This document shows positions 8,041-16,206 of a stretch of 64,000 nucleotides of DNA, in pieces (the first letter of the stretch is position 1; each line of letters opens with the position of its first letter). The notes beneath the pieces are model-generated. The model was not told where the DNA came from. It ran no database searches and saw only the letters and a program-made list of their open reading frames with translations. Position numbers and translations under genes: made by a program. This stretch comes from RYN-230 sp963813975 (lineage in GTDB: Bacteria; Actinomycetota; Actinomycetes; Streptosporangiales; Streptosporangiaceae). The stretch covers positions 1,054,001 through 1,118,000 of the forward strand of contig CAWFAP010000006.1 of NCBI GenBank assembly GCA_963813975.1, given 5' to 3'.

Positions 8041-9351
8041 TTAGGACCGGATCTTCTCCAGCGTGCGCAGGAACCCCTGATTGGCCTCGGACAGGATCTG
8101 CGGCTCGTCCATGGTGAGCAGTTCCCGTCCGCGCATGAGGATCTGGCCGTCCACGATCGTGGTGTCCACCGCACTGCCGTTGGCCGAGAACACCAGGTGG
8201 GAGTAGATATGCGCCTTGTCGCCCGGCATCAGCGGGGTGAACATCGGGTTGGCCGTATCCACCAGGATCACGTCGGCTTTGTGCCCCGGGGTGAGCTGGC
8301 CGGTGTCGTGCCGCAGCGCCGCGGACCCGTTCCGGGTGGCCATCCGGACCACGGCCGGCGCTTGCATCAGGCTGGCGTCCACCCGCTGGGCCCGGTGCAT
8401 CAGCGAGGCGAACTTCATGACCTCGAAGGCGTCCCGGCTGTTGTTGCACTCGGCGGCGTCGTGGCCGAGGCCCACGTTCAGCCCGGCCGCGAGCATCTCC
8501 GGGAGCCGGGCGATCCCGTTGCCGAGCTTGGCGTTCGAGCTGGGGTTGTGCGAGATCTGGGTGTGCGTCTCCCGCATCAGCGCGATCTCGGTGTCGGACA
8601 GCCACACGCAGTGCGCGGCCACGCAGTCGGCGCCGAGCAGCCCGGCGTCGTAGGCCACCTCGGTGGGCCGGCGGCCGAAACGCTCCACGGCGTTCTCCAC
8701 CTCGGTCAGCGACTCGTTCAGGTGGATATGGATGCCGGTGCCCAGGTCGTCGGCCAGGGCCCGGGCGTCGCGGAGCAGCTCGGGGGAGGCCAGCGGCAGC
8801 CACTCGATCCCGACGTACACCTCGATCCGGCCATTACCCAGGCCGTGCACGGCGTTATAGGCGTCCTGGTTGTCCTGCAGCGTGTCCAGGTTGTGCTCGG
8901 GCAGCGCCACGTCGTTGGACAGCACGGCCCGGATGCCGATGTCGTGCGCGGCCCGGCCCAGGTCGGGCAGCCGGCGGTACATGTCGTTGACCGTCGTCAC
9001 CCCGCACTTGATCGACTCGAGGTAGCTCGCGGCGGCGGACCAGTAGGCCGCGTCGGCGTCCAGGGTGCGGATGAACGGGTACCAGCAGGCGTCCAGGTAC
9101 TCCCACAGCGGCAGGTGATCGCTGAAGCCCTTGGCGATCGCCGTGTGGTAGTGCAGGTCGACCAGGCCGGGCATGACGATCTTGCCGGACGCGTCGATGA
9201 CCTGGTCGCCGTCGGCGGGCGTGCCGGGATAGGGACCCTCGCCGACCGCAGCGATCCGGTCGCCGTCCAGCACCACGTGCCCGCCGAAGTGCACCTCGTC
9301 GGCGTCGTTGATGGTCAGCACCGTGCCGCCGGTGATGATGATTGTGCTCAT
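8041..9351 (-). CDS. Amidohydrolase, SAH/MTA deaminase-like ATZ/TRZ family, paralogue 2
   Basis: 436 aa. Motifs: LHYHTAI (HxH), HIHLNES (His, Glu), AAHCVWLSD (His) and LGHDAAECNNSRD (Asp), all for one catalytic metal. The LGTDG of classic MtaD is LGHD here. It is a near-duplicate of the upstream gene (9367-10677): same length, same motif order and long identical stretches even at DNA level (for example around 8860-8960 against 10190-10290), so a recent tandem duplication. The 15-bp gap makes them co-transcribed. Probable hydrolytic deaminase of an N-heterocycle; substrate unknown. Confidence 0.9.
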   Translation of the reverse strand: MSTIIITGGTVLTINDADEVHFGGHVVLDGDRIAAVGEGPYPGTPADGDQVIDASGKIVMPGLVDLHYHTAIAKGFSDHLPLWEYLDACWYPFIRTLDADAAYWSAAASYLESIKCGVTTVNDMYRRLPDLGRAAHDIGIRAVLSNDVALPEHNLDTLQDNQDAYNAVHGLGNGRIEVYVGIEWLPLASPELLRDARALADDLGTGIHIHLNESLTEVENAVERFGRRPTEVAYDAGLLGADCVAAHCVWLSDTEIALMRETHTQISHNPSSNAKLGNGIARLPEMLAAGLNVGLGHDAAECNNSRDAFEVMKFASLMHRAQRVDASLMQAPAVVRMATRNGSAALRHDTGQLTPGHKADVILVDTANPMFTPLMPGDKAHIYSHLVFSANGSAVDTTIVDGQILMRGRELLTMDEPQILSEANQGFLRTLEKIRS

Positions 9352-9366
9352 AGCCGCGCTCCTGGG

Positions 9367-10677
9367 TCAGTTCTGGTAGTCGATAGCCGCGACGACGCGC
9401 TGCAGGGCCAGGTTGGCCTGGGCCAGGACGGCCGCCTCATCCACGGTGGTGAGCTCCCGGCCGCGCATGAGGACCTTCCCGTCCACGATCGTGGTGTCCA
9501 CCGCGCTGCCGTCCGCCGCGAACACCAGATGCGAGTACAGCTGGGCCGGGTCGCCGGGCAGCATCGGGGTGAACATCGCGCTGCGGGTGTCCACCAGGAT
9601 CACGTCGGCCTTCTTGCCCGCGGACAGCTGGCCGGTCTCGTGGCCCAGCGCGGCCGCGCCGTTGCGGGTGGCCATCCGCACCACCGACGGCGCCTGGAGC
9701 AGGCTGGCGTCGCCCCGGGAGGCCCGGTGCACCAGCGACGCGAACTTCATCACGTCGAACAGGTCGCAGCTGTTGCTGGACTCGGCGGCGTCATGGCCGA
9801 GGCCCACGTTCAGCCCGGCCGCGAGCATCTCCGGGACCCGGGCGATCCCGTTGCCGAGCTTGGCGTTGGAGCTGGGGTTGTGCGAGATGTGCGTGCCGGT
9901 CTCGCGCATCAGCCCGATCTCATGGTCGGTGAGCCACACGCAGTGCGCGGCCACGCAGTCCGGGCCGAGCAGCCCGGCGTCGTAGGCCACCTCGGTGGGC
10001 CGGCGGCCGAAGCGGGCCCGGGAGTTCTCCACCTCGCCGAGAGACTCGTTCAGGTGCACGTGGATCCCGGTGCCTAGGTCGTCGGCCAGGGCCCGGGCGT
10101 CGCGGAGCAGTTCGGGGGAGGCCAGCGGCAGCCACTCGATGCCCACATAGACCTCGACCCGGCCGTCACCCAGGCCGTGCACCGCATCGTAGGAGTCCTG
10201 GTTGTCCTGCAGCGTGTCCAGGTTGTGCTCGGGCAGCGCCACGTCGTTAGACAGGACGGCCCGGATGCCGATCTCCTCGGCGGCCCGGGCCAGCCCGCCG
10301 AGCTGGCGGTACATGTCGTTGACCGTGGTCACGCCGCACTTGATGGACTCCAGGTAGCTGCTGCGCGCGGCCCAGTACGCGGTCTCCGGGTCGAGCGCCC
10401 GGATCGACGGATACCAGAACTGCTCCAGCGACTCCAGCAGCGGCAGGTGATCACAGAAGCCCTTGCCGATCGCCGTGTGGTAGTGCAGGTCCACCATCCC
10501 GGGCATGACGACCATGCCGGACGCGTCGATGACCTCGGCCCCCGCGGGAACCTCGCCCGCATAGGAGCCCTCGCCGACCGCGGCGATCCGGTCCCCGTCG
10601 ATGACTACGTGACCCGGGAAGTGCACGGTGTCGGCGTCGTTGACGGTCAGCACGGTGCCGCCCTGGATGACGATCAT
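9367..10677 (-). CDS. Amidohydrolase, SAH/MTA deaminase-like ATZ/TRZ family, paralogue 1
   Basis: 436 aa. ATG 10677 has AGGAAAGGA 6-14 nt upstream and matches the start of its paralogue, so the much longer open frame reaching to 11127 is not used. Metal-site motifs: LHYHTAI, HVHLNES, AAHCVWLTD and LGHDAAESSNSCD. The two copies differ mainly in scattered conservative positions, and the duplicated residues near the metal are the same. Two paralogues kept in tandem may act on consecutive or alternative substrates. It follows the LLM gene by 55 bp in the same operon. Confidence 0.9.
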   Translation of the reverse strand: MIVIQGGTVLTVNDADTVHFPGHVVIDGDRIAAVGEGSYAGEVPAGAEVIDASGMVVMPGMVDLHYHTAIGKGFCDHLPLLESLEQFWYPSIRALDPETAYWAARSSYLESIKCGVTTVNDMYRQLGGLARAAEEIGIRAVLSNDVALPEHNLDTLQDNQDSYDAVHGLGDGRVEVYVGIEWLPLASPELLRDARALADDLGTGIHVHLNESLGEVENSRARFGRRPTEVAYDAGLLGPDCVAAHCVWLTDHEIGLMRETGTHISHNPSSNAKLGNGIARVPEMLAAGLNVGLGHDAAESSNSCDLFDVMKFASLVHRASRGDASLLQAPSVVRMATRNGAAALGHETGQLSAGKKADVILVDTRSAMFTPMLPGDPAQLYSHLVFAADGSAVDTTIVDGKVLMRGRELTTVDEAAVLAQANLALQRVVAAIDYQN

Positions 10678-10732
10678 GCGGGTCCTTTCCTGTTTGCCCG
10701 TGGCCGCCCGGCTGGCCGTGCGCTCGCAGGCG

Positions 10733-11728
10733 TCACGCCATCGCCGTCTCGGCCGCCACACAGTCCGCAAACGCTCGTATCGTGGCCATCCGGTCCGCGC
10801 CGAGCGGGAATACCGTGACGGAATCCACGCCCAGCCCGGCCAGGTCGCGCAGGTGCTGGCGCGCCTCGTCCCGGCCGCCGGCCAGCGCCATCCGCTTGAC
10901 GAACTCCACGGGCAGCGCCTCCGCGGCCCGGGCCGCCTCCTGGAACTCGCCGCCGGCGTAGCTGCCGCGGACCTGGTCGATGATCTCCTGGGACAGGCCG
11001 GCCAGGCGGCAGTGCACCGGCGCGGTCTGCGGGAACCAGGCGGCGATGGTGCGGGCCGCGGCGATGGCCGCGTCCTCGTCCTCGTCGATGGCCCCGTAGG
11101 CGAACACGGTGACCGGCGGCCGCTCACTGCGGCCGGCTGCCTCGGCGCCGCGGCTGATGTGCTCGAGCGCGAACGAGATCCCGTCCGGGTGCAGCCCGGC
11201 CAGCAGGATCACCCCGTCGGCCACCCGGCCGGCGAGCTCGAGCGTGCGCGGGCCGGTCGCGGACACCCATACCGGGATGCCCATCGCCGGGGGAAAGCGG
11301 TAGTGCGCGTCGTGCAGGGCGAAGCCCGGCTCGACGGCCTCGACGGTCGCGCCGCTCCACAGCGCGCGGATCGCGCGGATGGAGGCCTCCAGCGTGGCCA
11401 GCCGGGCCGGGGTGTGGCCGAGGGACAGCAGCGGCCGGTCGCCCGCGCCGATGCCCAGGATGGTCCGGCCGCCGGAGATCTCGGCCAGGGTGGCCGCCGC
11501 CACCGCGGTGATCGCCGGGTGGCGGGTCACCGGGTTGGTGACCGCGGTGCCGATCGTCATCCGTGACGTCTGACGGGCCGCGAGCGTGAGGTAGGCCCAG
11601 CAGTTGCGGGAGTGCAGTGAGGAGTCGGTCAGCCAGAGGTTGTCGTAGCCGAGGGTCTCGATCTCCGTGACCATTTCCTCGAAGTCGGCCGGCGGGTCCA
11701 CCCCTTGCAGCGTTACTCCGGTGCGCAC
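10733..11728 (-). CDS. LLM class flavin- or F420-dependent oxidoreductase
   Basis: 331 aa from GTG 11728 (MRTGVTLQGVDPP, the usual LLM start); GTG 11737, which overlaps the upstream stop as GTGA, is an alternative. TIM-barrel luciferase-like family: LGYDNLWLTDSSL, TIGTAVTNPVTRHPAITA, GRTILGIGAGD and WVSATGPRTLELAGRVADGVIL are typical. Members use F420 or FMN; RutA, which opens the uracil ring, is in the same superfamily. A ring-cleaving or hydroxylating step is thus possible here, but the sequence looks closer to F420-dependent reductases, so the cofactor is unresolved. Confidence 0.88.
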   Translation of the reverse strand: MRTGVTLQGVDPPADFEEMVTEIETLGYDNLWLTDSSLHSRNCWAYLTLAARQTSRMTIGTAVTNPVTRHPAITAVAAATLAEISGGRTILGIGAGDRPLLSLGHTPARLATLEASIRAIRALWSGATVEAVEPGFALHDAHYRFPPAMGIPVWVSATGPRTLELAGRVADGVILLAGLHPDGISFALEHISRGAEAAGRSERPPVTVFAYGAIDEDEDAAIAAARTIAAWFPQTAPVHCRLAGLSQEIIDQVRGSYAGGEFQEAARAAEALPVEFVKRMALAGGRDEARQHLRDLAGLGVDSVTVFPLGADRMATIRAFADCVAAETAMA

Positions 11729-11733
11729 CGTTC

Positions 11734-12933
11734 TCACCACTCCTGTTCGTCCAGTCGGGCGACCGTGGCCGCCAGGGCGGCCAGGCCGGTGGCCACGGGA
11801 TCGGCGTCGATCCACTCCTGCTCGGTGTGGGTGCCCTCGCCGGTGGTGATGCCGAGGGTCAGGGCCGGGATCCCGCGGGGGTAGGCGGCGTTGGCGTCGG
11901 TGCTGGCGGCGGTGAGCCGGGGCGGGATCCCCGCCTCGCGCAGCACTTGTGCGGCCAGGGTAGCCAGCGGGTGAACCGGGTCCAGCTGGCCGGCCGGCCG
12001 TTCACCGATGGCGTGCACCGAGACGGCGAGCGGCACGGCCGGGCCGTCCAGCACGGCCCGGGCGGCGGCGCGCAGCGCGTCCAGCGCCGCGGAGTCGCCG
12101 CTGCGCAGGTCGACGAGGAACTCGGCCCGCTGGGCGCGCGAGTTCACCGACTCGCCGCCCTCGATCAGGCCCACGTTCACGGTGGTCTTGGGGCTGCCGG
12201 GGTGGGCCAGGCCGGCGAGCGCGGTGATCATGTGGGCCGCCTCGTGCACTGCGCTGGGCTGGCTGGCCTCCTCCCAGGCGTGGCCGCCCGGGCCGGTGAC
12301 CGTGACCCGCCACCGGGTGGAACCCACGCCGGTCACGTTCACCCGGCCCAGGTAGTTGCCTTCCAGCGCGATGACCGCGCGGACCGGGCCCGGCGGGTCA
12401 TCGAGCAGGGCGCGGACGCCGGCCAGGTTGCCGAGCCCCTCCTCGCCGGTGGTCGCCACGATCCACACCGGGTGCCGGAGCTGGCCGGGCAGCAGCGCGT
12501 CCAGGGCGCTGAGCGCGCAGACCGCGACCGTGTTGTCGCCCACGCCCGGTCCGGTGAGCCGCCCGCCGTGCCGGACCACCGCGTGGGTGACCTCCGGACC
12601 GAACACCGTGTCCAGGTGGGCGCACAGCAGCACTGCGGGCCGTCGCGGGTCCCCGTCCCGCAGCCGGGCCCGGACGTTGCCCGCCGCGTCGACGGCGACG
12701 CCGGGCAGCCCGTCGGCCGCCCACCAGTCGCGGACGACCTGGGCCCGCTGCTGTTCGTGCCGGGGCGGCGCCGGGATCCCGCACAGCGCGATGGTCCGGT
12801 CGAGGACCAGCCGGGCCAGCTCGCCCGTGCTTAGCTGGCCCGGGCCGGGCTGCCCCATGCTTAGCTGGCCCATGCTTAGCTGGCCCGTGCGTGGCTGCCC
12901 CGGGCCCGGCTGACCCGGGCGGGTGACGCTCAT
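11734..12933 (-). CDS. M20 family metallo-amidohydrolase (ArgE/DapE/YlmB-like), copy 1
   Basis: 399 aa. Two-zinc M20 hydrolase of N-acyl amides. Visible ligands: LLCAHLDTVF (His, Asp), GPGVGDNTV (bridging Asp) and VATTGEEGLG (catalytic and ligand Glu pair), followed by the lid domain with GGHAWEEAS. The ATG overlaps the CoA-transferase stop (ATGA). The first 35 residues are an unusual Gly/Pro/Gln repeat encoded by tandem DNA copies, ahead of the true domain at about residue 36. YlmB, which deformylates an aminopyrimidine in thiamine salvage, belongs to this family; that role is only suggested here. Confidence 0.88.
   Translation of the reverse strand: MSVTRPGQPGPGQPRTGQLSMGQLSMGQPGPGQLSTGELARLVLDRTIALCGIPAPPRHEQQRAQVVRDWWAADGLPGVAVDAAGNVRARLRDGDPRRPAVLLCAHLDTVFGPEVTHAVVRHGGRLTGPGVGDNTVAVCALSALDALLPGQLRHPVWIVATTGEEGLGNLAGVRALLDDPPGPVRAVIALEGNYLGRVNVTGVGSTRWRVTVTGPGGHAWEEASQPSAVHEAAHMITALAGLAHPGSPKTTVNVGLIEGGESVNSRAQRAEFLVDLRSGDSAALDALRAAARAVLDGPAVPLAVSVHAIGERPAGQLDPVHPLATLAAQVLREAGIPPRLTAASTDANAAYPRGIPALTLGITTGEGTHTEQEWIDADPVATGLAALAATVARLDEQEW
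12826..12905. repeat. Short tandem repeat inside the M20 N-terminus
   Basis: Imperfect units of about 15 bp built on CTTAGCTGGCCC and CCGGGCTGCCCC repeat here and encode GQLSMGQLSMGQPGPGQLS. Because the unit is a multiple of 3, copy number can change without a frameshift. It extends the N-terminus of the M20 enzyme and is not part of the conserved fold. Confidence 0.75.
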
Positions 12934-14180
12934 CCGGCCACGACCCCGCGGGCCATCAGGTCGCCGATCTCCGCCGCGCCCAGGCCGGCCTCGCCCAGGA
13001 CCTCGGCGGTGTGCTGGCCGAGGGCGGGCGCGCCGCGCGAGTAGCCGAGGGTTCCGGCGCTGGAGGGGCGGGCGGCACCGGCGGCCTCGTCCGGGCCGGC
13101 TGCCACCGAGAGCGGCGGACGGACCGTTTGATAGCCGTGGCCGTCCGGGGTACTGGCCGCCTGGCGGATCTGGAGAGCCTCAGCCTGCGCCGAGGTCAGC
13201 GCGGCGGCGGGCGGCAGGACGGGGGAGGCGGGGATCCCGGCGCCGTCCAGGGCCTGCTGCCAGTGCCCGGTGCTCTCCCGGGTAAGGACCTGCTCGATCT
13301 CCGCGGTCAGCTCCGCGCGGTGCCGCAGCCGGTCCGCGTTGGTGGCGAAGCGCGGGTCGGCGGCCCAGTCCGGCCGTCCCAGCACGTCGCACAGCTTCAG
13401 CCAGAGCGGTTCGCTGCCCGCCCCGGCGAGCGCGAGGGAACCGTCCCGGCAGCGGAACACACCGTACGGGGCGAACTGGGGGGAGTCGTTGCCGAGCAGG
13501 CCCGGCGAGGTGCCGGTCTCCAGGATGTCCGCGGCGTAGCTGGTGAAGCAGCTCAGCGCGAACTCCAGCAGCGACGAGCTCACCGTGCGGCCGAGCCCGT
13601 CGGCCGTCCGGGCGAACAGCGCGGAGATAATGGCGGTCGCCGCGCTCATCCCGGACCCGATGTCCAGGACCGGCGTGCCAACCTTGACCGGGCCGCCCGC
13701 CTCGTTGCCGGTCACCGCCATGATCCCGCTGGCCGCCTGGAGGATCAGGTCGAACCCGCCGCGGGCCGCGTCCGGGCCCGACTGGCCGAACCCGGAGATC
13801 GAGGCGTACACCAGCCGCGGGTTGAGCGCGTGCAGCCGGTCCGGGCCGAGCCCGGCCCGCTCCAGCGACCCCGGCCGCGCGTTCTCCACGAACACGTCGC
13901 TGGCCCCGGCCAGGGTGCGGACCAGCTCGGTCCCGCCCGGCGCAGTCAGGTTGACGGCGATGCTCCGCTTGCCGGTGTTCAGCGAGGCGAACAGGCCGCT
14001 CAGGCTGCCCACCCGGACCGCGCCCTGGGCCCGGTAGGGGTCGCCGCCCGGCAGCCCTTCCACCTTGATCACGTCGGCCCCGAGCGCGTCGAGCACCATC
14101 GTGCAGTAGGCGCCGGACACGAACCGGGTCAGGTCGAGCACCCGGATCCCGGCCAGTGGTTTCTGCGCGGGCTTCACCAT
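12930..14180 (-). CDS. Class III CoA-transferase (CaiB/BaiF/formyl-CoA transferase family)
   Basis: 416 aa. These enzymes move CoA between carboxylic acids through a covalent Asp anhydride. Seen: LAGIRVLDLTRFVSGAYCTMVLDALGADVIKVE (N-terminal Rossmann part), LNTGKRSIAVNL, VENARPGSLERAGLG, SGFGQSGPDAARGGFD and GTPVLDIGSGM, whose Asp is the expected nucleophile. Length fits. The ATG overlaps the mutase stop by a few bases. Standing next to an acyl-CoA mutase, it probably activates the acid that the mutase rearranges. Confidence 0.92.
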   Translation of the reverse strand: MVKPAQKPLAGIRVLDLTRFVSGAYCTMVLDALGADVIKVEGLPGGDPYRAQGAVRVGSLSGLFASLNTGKRSIAVNLTAPGGTELVRTLAGASDVFVENARPGSLERAGLGPDRLHALNPRLVYASISGFGQSGPDAARGGFDLILQAASGIMAVTGNEAGGPVKVGTPVLDIGSGMSAATAIISALFARTADGLGRTVSSSLLEFALSCFTSYAADILETGTSPGLLGNDSPQFAPYGVFRCRDGSLALAGAGSEPLWLKLCDVLGRPDWAADPRFATNADRLRHRAELTAEIEQVLTRESTGHWQQALDGAGIPASPVLPPAAALTSAQAEALQIRQAASTPDGHGYQTVRPPLSVAAGPDEAAGAARPSSAGTLGYSRGAPALGQHTAEVLGEAGLGAAEIGDLMARGVVAG

Positions 14181-15742
14181 GGGGGAGGTTCCCGGTGCTC
14201 GCCGAACTCGGCGCGGAGCACGTCGGTGATCTCGCCCACGGTACAGCCCGCCCGGGCCGCGGCGAGGAAGGCCGGCATGGTGTTCGCGCCCGCGGTCACC
14301 GCCTCCTTGACCAGAGCCAGCGCGAGAGCGGCCGGAGCGGCCTCCCGCCCGGCCAGCCGGCTGGCCAGCCGGGCCCGCTGCTGGCCGGCCGCCTCGGAGT
14401 CGACCTCGAACAGCCGCGGCGGCCGGTCCTCGTCGCCGCCGGTGAACTGGTTGACGCCGACCTTGACCCGCTCCCCGGACGCCGTGGCCAGCTCACTGCG
14501 GTAGGCCGCCTCGGCGATCCAGCGCTGCGGCACGCCCCGCTCGAGCAGCTGCACGTACCCGCCGCCGTCATCCACCTCCTGCACCAGGGCCAGGGCCCGG
14601 TCACGCAGCTCGCTGGTCAGTGATTCCACGAAGTATGAGCCCGCCAGCGGGTCCACGGTCCTGGTCACCCCGGATTCATGGGCGATGATCTGCTGGGTGC
14701 GCAGCGCCAGCCGGACGGACTCCTCTGTGGGGATCTCCAGTGCCTCGTCGTAACCCATCACGTGGATGGACTGGGCGCCGCCCAGCACCGCGGCCAGGCA
14801 CTGCAGGGTCGAGCGGACCACGTTGTTGAGCGGCTGCTGGGCGGTCAGCGTGGCCCCCGAGCAGCCGGAGAAGAAACGCAGCCGGCCGGAGTGCGGGTTG
14901 GCCGCGCCGAAGCGCTGGGTGGCGATCTCGTGCCACAGGCCGCGCGCCGCGCGCACCTTGGCCGCCTCCTCGAACAGGTCCAGCTGGCTGGAGAAGTGGA
15001 AGGAAAGCCGCGGCGCGAACGAGTCGAACGCCAGGCCGCGGGCGGTGAAGTGCTCGGCGTAGGCGATGGCCGCGGCCATGGTCAGCCCGATCTCCTGGAC
15101 GGCGTCGCAGCCCGCCTCCCGGGCGTGGTAGCCGGTGATGGAGATCGGGTTGAAGCGCGGCAGCTCCCGGGCGCAGTACTCGACCACGTCGCCGGCCAGC
15201 TGAAGCGAGGGCTGCGGCGGGAACACGTACAGCTTGCGGGCCAGGAACTCCTTGAGGATGTCGTTCTGCAGCGTGCCCGCCAGCCGGGCCGGGTCCACCC
15301 CGCGCCGCTCCGCGGCCACGATGTAGAAAGCCAGGATGATCGGGGCGGTGGCGTTGATGGTGAAGTTGACCGACAGGTCTTCCAGCGGCAGGCCGTCGAA
15401 CACGGCGGCCATGTCGTCCGCGGTGTCGATAGCCACCCCCACCCGGCCTACCTCGTTGCTGGCCAGCTCGTGCGAGGAGTCGTAGCCCAGCTGGGTCGGC
15501 AGGTCGAAGGCCACCGAGAGCGCGGTCTGGCCCTGGCTGAGCAGGTAGCGGAAGCGGGCGTTGGTGTCCCCGGCGGAGCCGAACCCCGCGTACTGGCGCA
15601 TGGTCCAGAGCCGCTCACGGTACATCGACGCGTACGGGCCGCGGATGTACGGGGGCTCGCCTGGCTGTCCCAGCGGCGGGCCGGGTTCCTCCGGGGGCCC
15701 GTACCAGGGGTCGACCGGGATGCCCGAATCGGTGGTGATCAC
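14174..15742 (-). CDS. B12-dependent acyl-CoA mutase, large (substrate-binding) subunit
   Basis: 522 aa TIM-barrel subunit of the methylmalonyl/isobutyryl-CoA mutase family, lacking the C-terminal cobalamin domain, which is the separate next-upstream gene. Substrate-site residues look methylmalonyl-like: Tyr51 in WTMRQYAGF (Phe in isobutyryl-CoA mutase) and Arg169 in FLARKLY (Gln there). His206 in GYHAREAG is kept. Oddly, the family motif RxHxQT(S/A)G reads RFFSGCSG (289-296), and SLHTNxxDEAL reads SIHVMGYDEAL. So this is a divergent subfamily, probably acting on a carboxylated branched acyl-CoA. The GTG start overlaps the small-subunit stop. Confidence 0.9.
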   Translation of the reverse strand: MITTDSGIPVDPWYGPPEEPGPPLGQPGEPPYIRGPYASMYRERLWTMRQYAGFGSAGDTNARFRYLLSQGQTALSVAFDLPTQLGYDSSHELASNEVGRVGVAIDTADDMAAVFDGLPLEDLSVNFTINATAPIILAFYIVAAERRGVDPARLAGTLQNDILKEFLARKLYVFPPQPSLQLAGDVVEYCARELPRFNPISITGYHAREAGCDAVQEIGLTMAAAIAYAEHFTARGLAFDSFAPRLSFHFSSQLDLFEEAAKVRAARGLWHEIATQRFGAANPHSGRLRFFSGCSGATLTAQQPLNNVVRSTLQCLAAVLGGAQSIHVMGYDEALEIPTEESVRLALRTQQIIAHESGVTRTVDPLAGSYFVESLTSELRDRALALVQEVDDGGGYVQLLERGVPQRWIAEAAYRSELATASGERVKVGVNQFTGGDEDRPPRLFEVDSEAAGQQRARLASRLAGREAAPAALALALVKEAVTAGANTMPAFLAAARAGCTVGEITDVLRAEFGEHREPPPW

Positions 15743-16203
15743 TGGCCGCCGCCGTCCGGGGTCCCGTGGCTGGGAGGCCTGTGATTCAGGGCCCCGTGGC
15801 TGGGGGACCCGTGGTTCAGGGTCTCGTGGTTCAGCGCCAGGACACCTGCGACGACGTCCCCGATCGGCGTGCCCACGCCGTAGACGGCGCGCACCCCCAG
15901 GCCGGTGAGGGCCGCGACGTCCTGGGCCGGGATCGTGCCCCCGACCACGAGCGGGATGTCGTCCACCCCCGCGGCCCGCTGCGCGTCGCGGATCTGGCGG
16001 GCCAGCGGGATATGCACGCCGGACAGGACCGAGATCCCGATGACATCGGCGTCCTCGGCCCGGGCCGCCGCCACGATCTGCCCGGGGGTCTGGCGCAGCC
16101 CGAGGTAGATGACCTCGGCGCCGGCGTCGCGCAGCGCCATCGCCACCACCTTGACGCCCCGGTCATGGCCATCAAGCCCCGGTTTAGCCAGCACCACGCG
16201 CAT
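15739..16203 (-). CDS. B12-binding small subunit of the acyl-CoA mutase
   Basis: 154 aa. The cobalamin-binding motif DxHxxG is present as GLDGHDRG (D11, H13, G16); His13 would be the lower axial ligand of cobalt. SVLSGVHIPL and VVGGTIPAQDV complete the family pattern to about residue 120. The last 35 residues (NHETLNHGSPSHGALNH...) are a His/Asn/Pro-rich repeat not seen in the family and encoded by degenerate DNA repeats at 15760-15840. Translationally coupled to the large subunit (GTGA overlap). Confidence 0.93.
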   Translation of the reverse strand: MRVVLAKPGLDGHDRGVKVVAMALRDAGAEVIYLGLRQTPGQIVAAARAEDADVIGISVLSGVHIPLARQIRDAQRAAGVDDIPLVVGGTIPAQDVAALTGLGVRAVYGVGTPIGDVVAGVLALNHETLNHGSPSHGALNHRPPSHGTPDGGGQ

Positions 16204-16206
16204 CGA

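Noticed and set aside
7897..10077. A 726-codon plus-strand open frame opposite the amidohydrolase genes
   Set aside because: It is antisense to two conserved genes, is Gly/His/Val/Gln-rich and has no family motif; a shadow caused by high GC.
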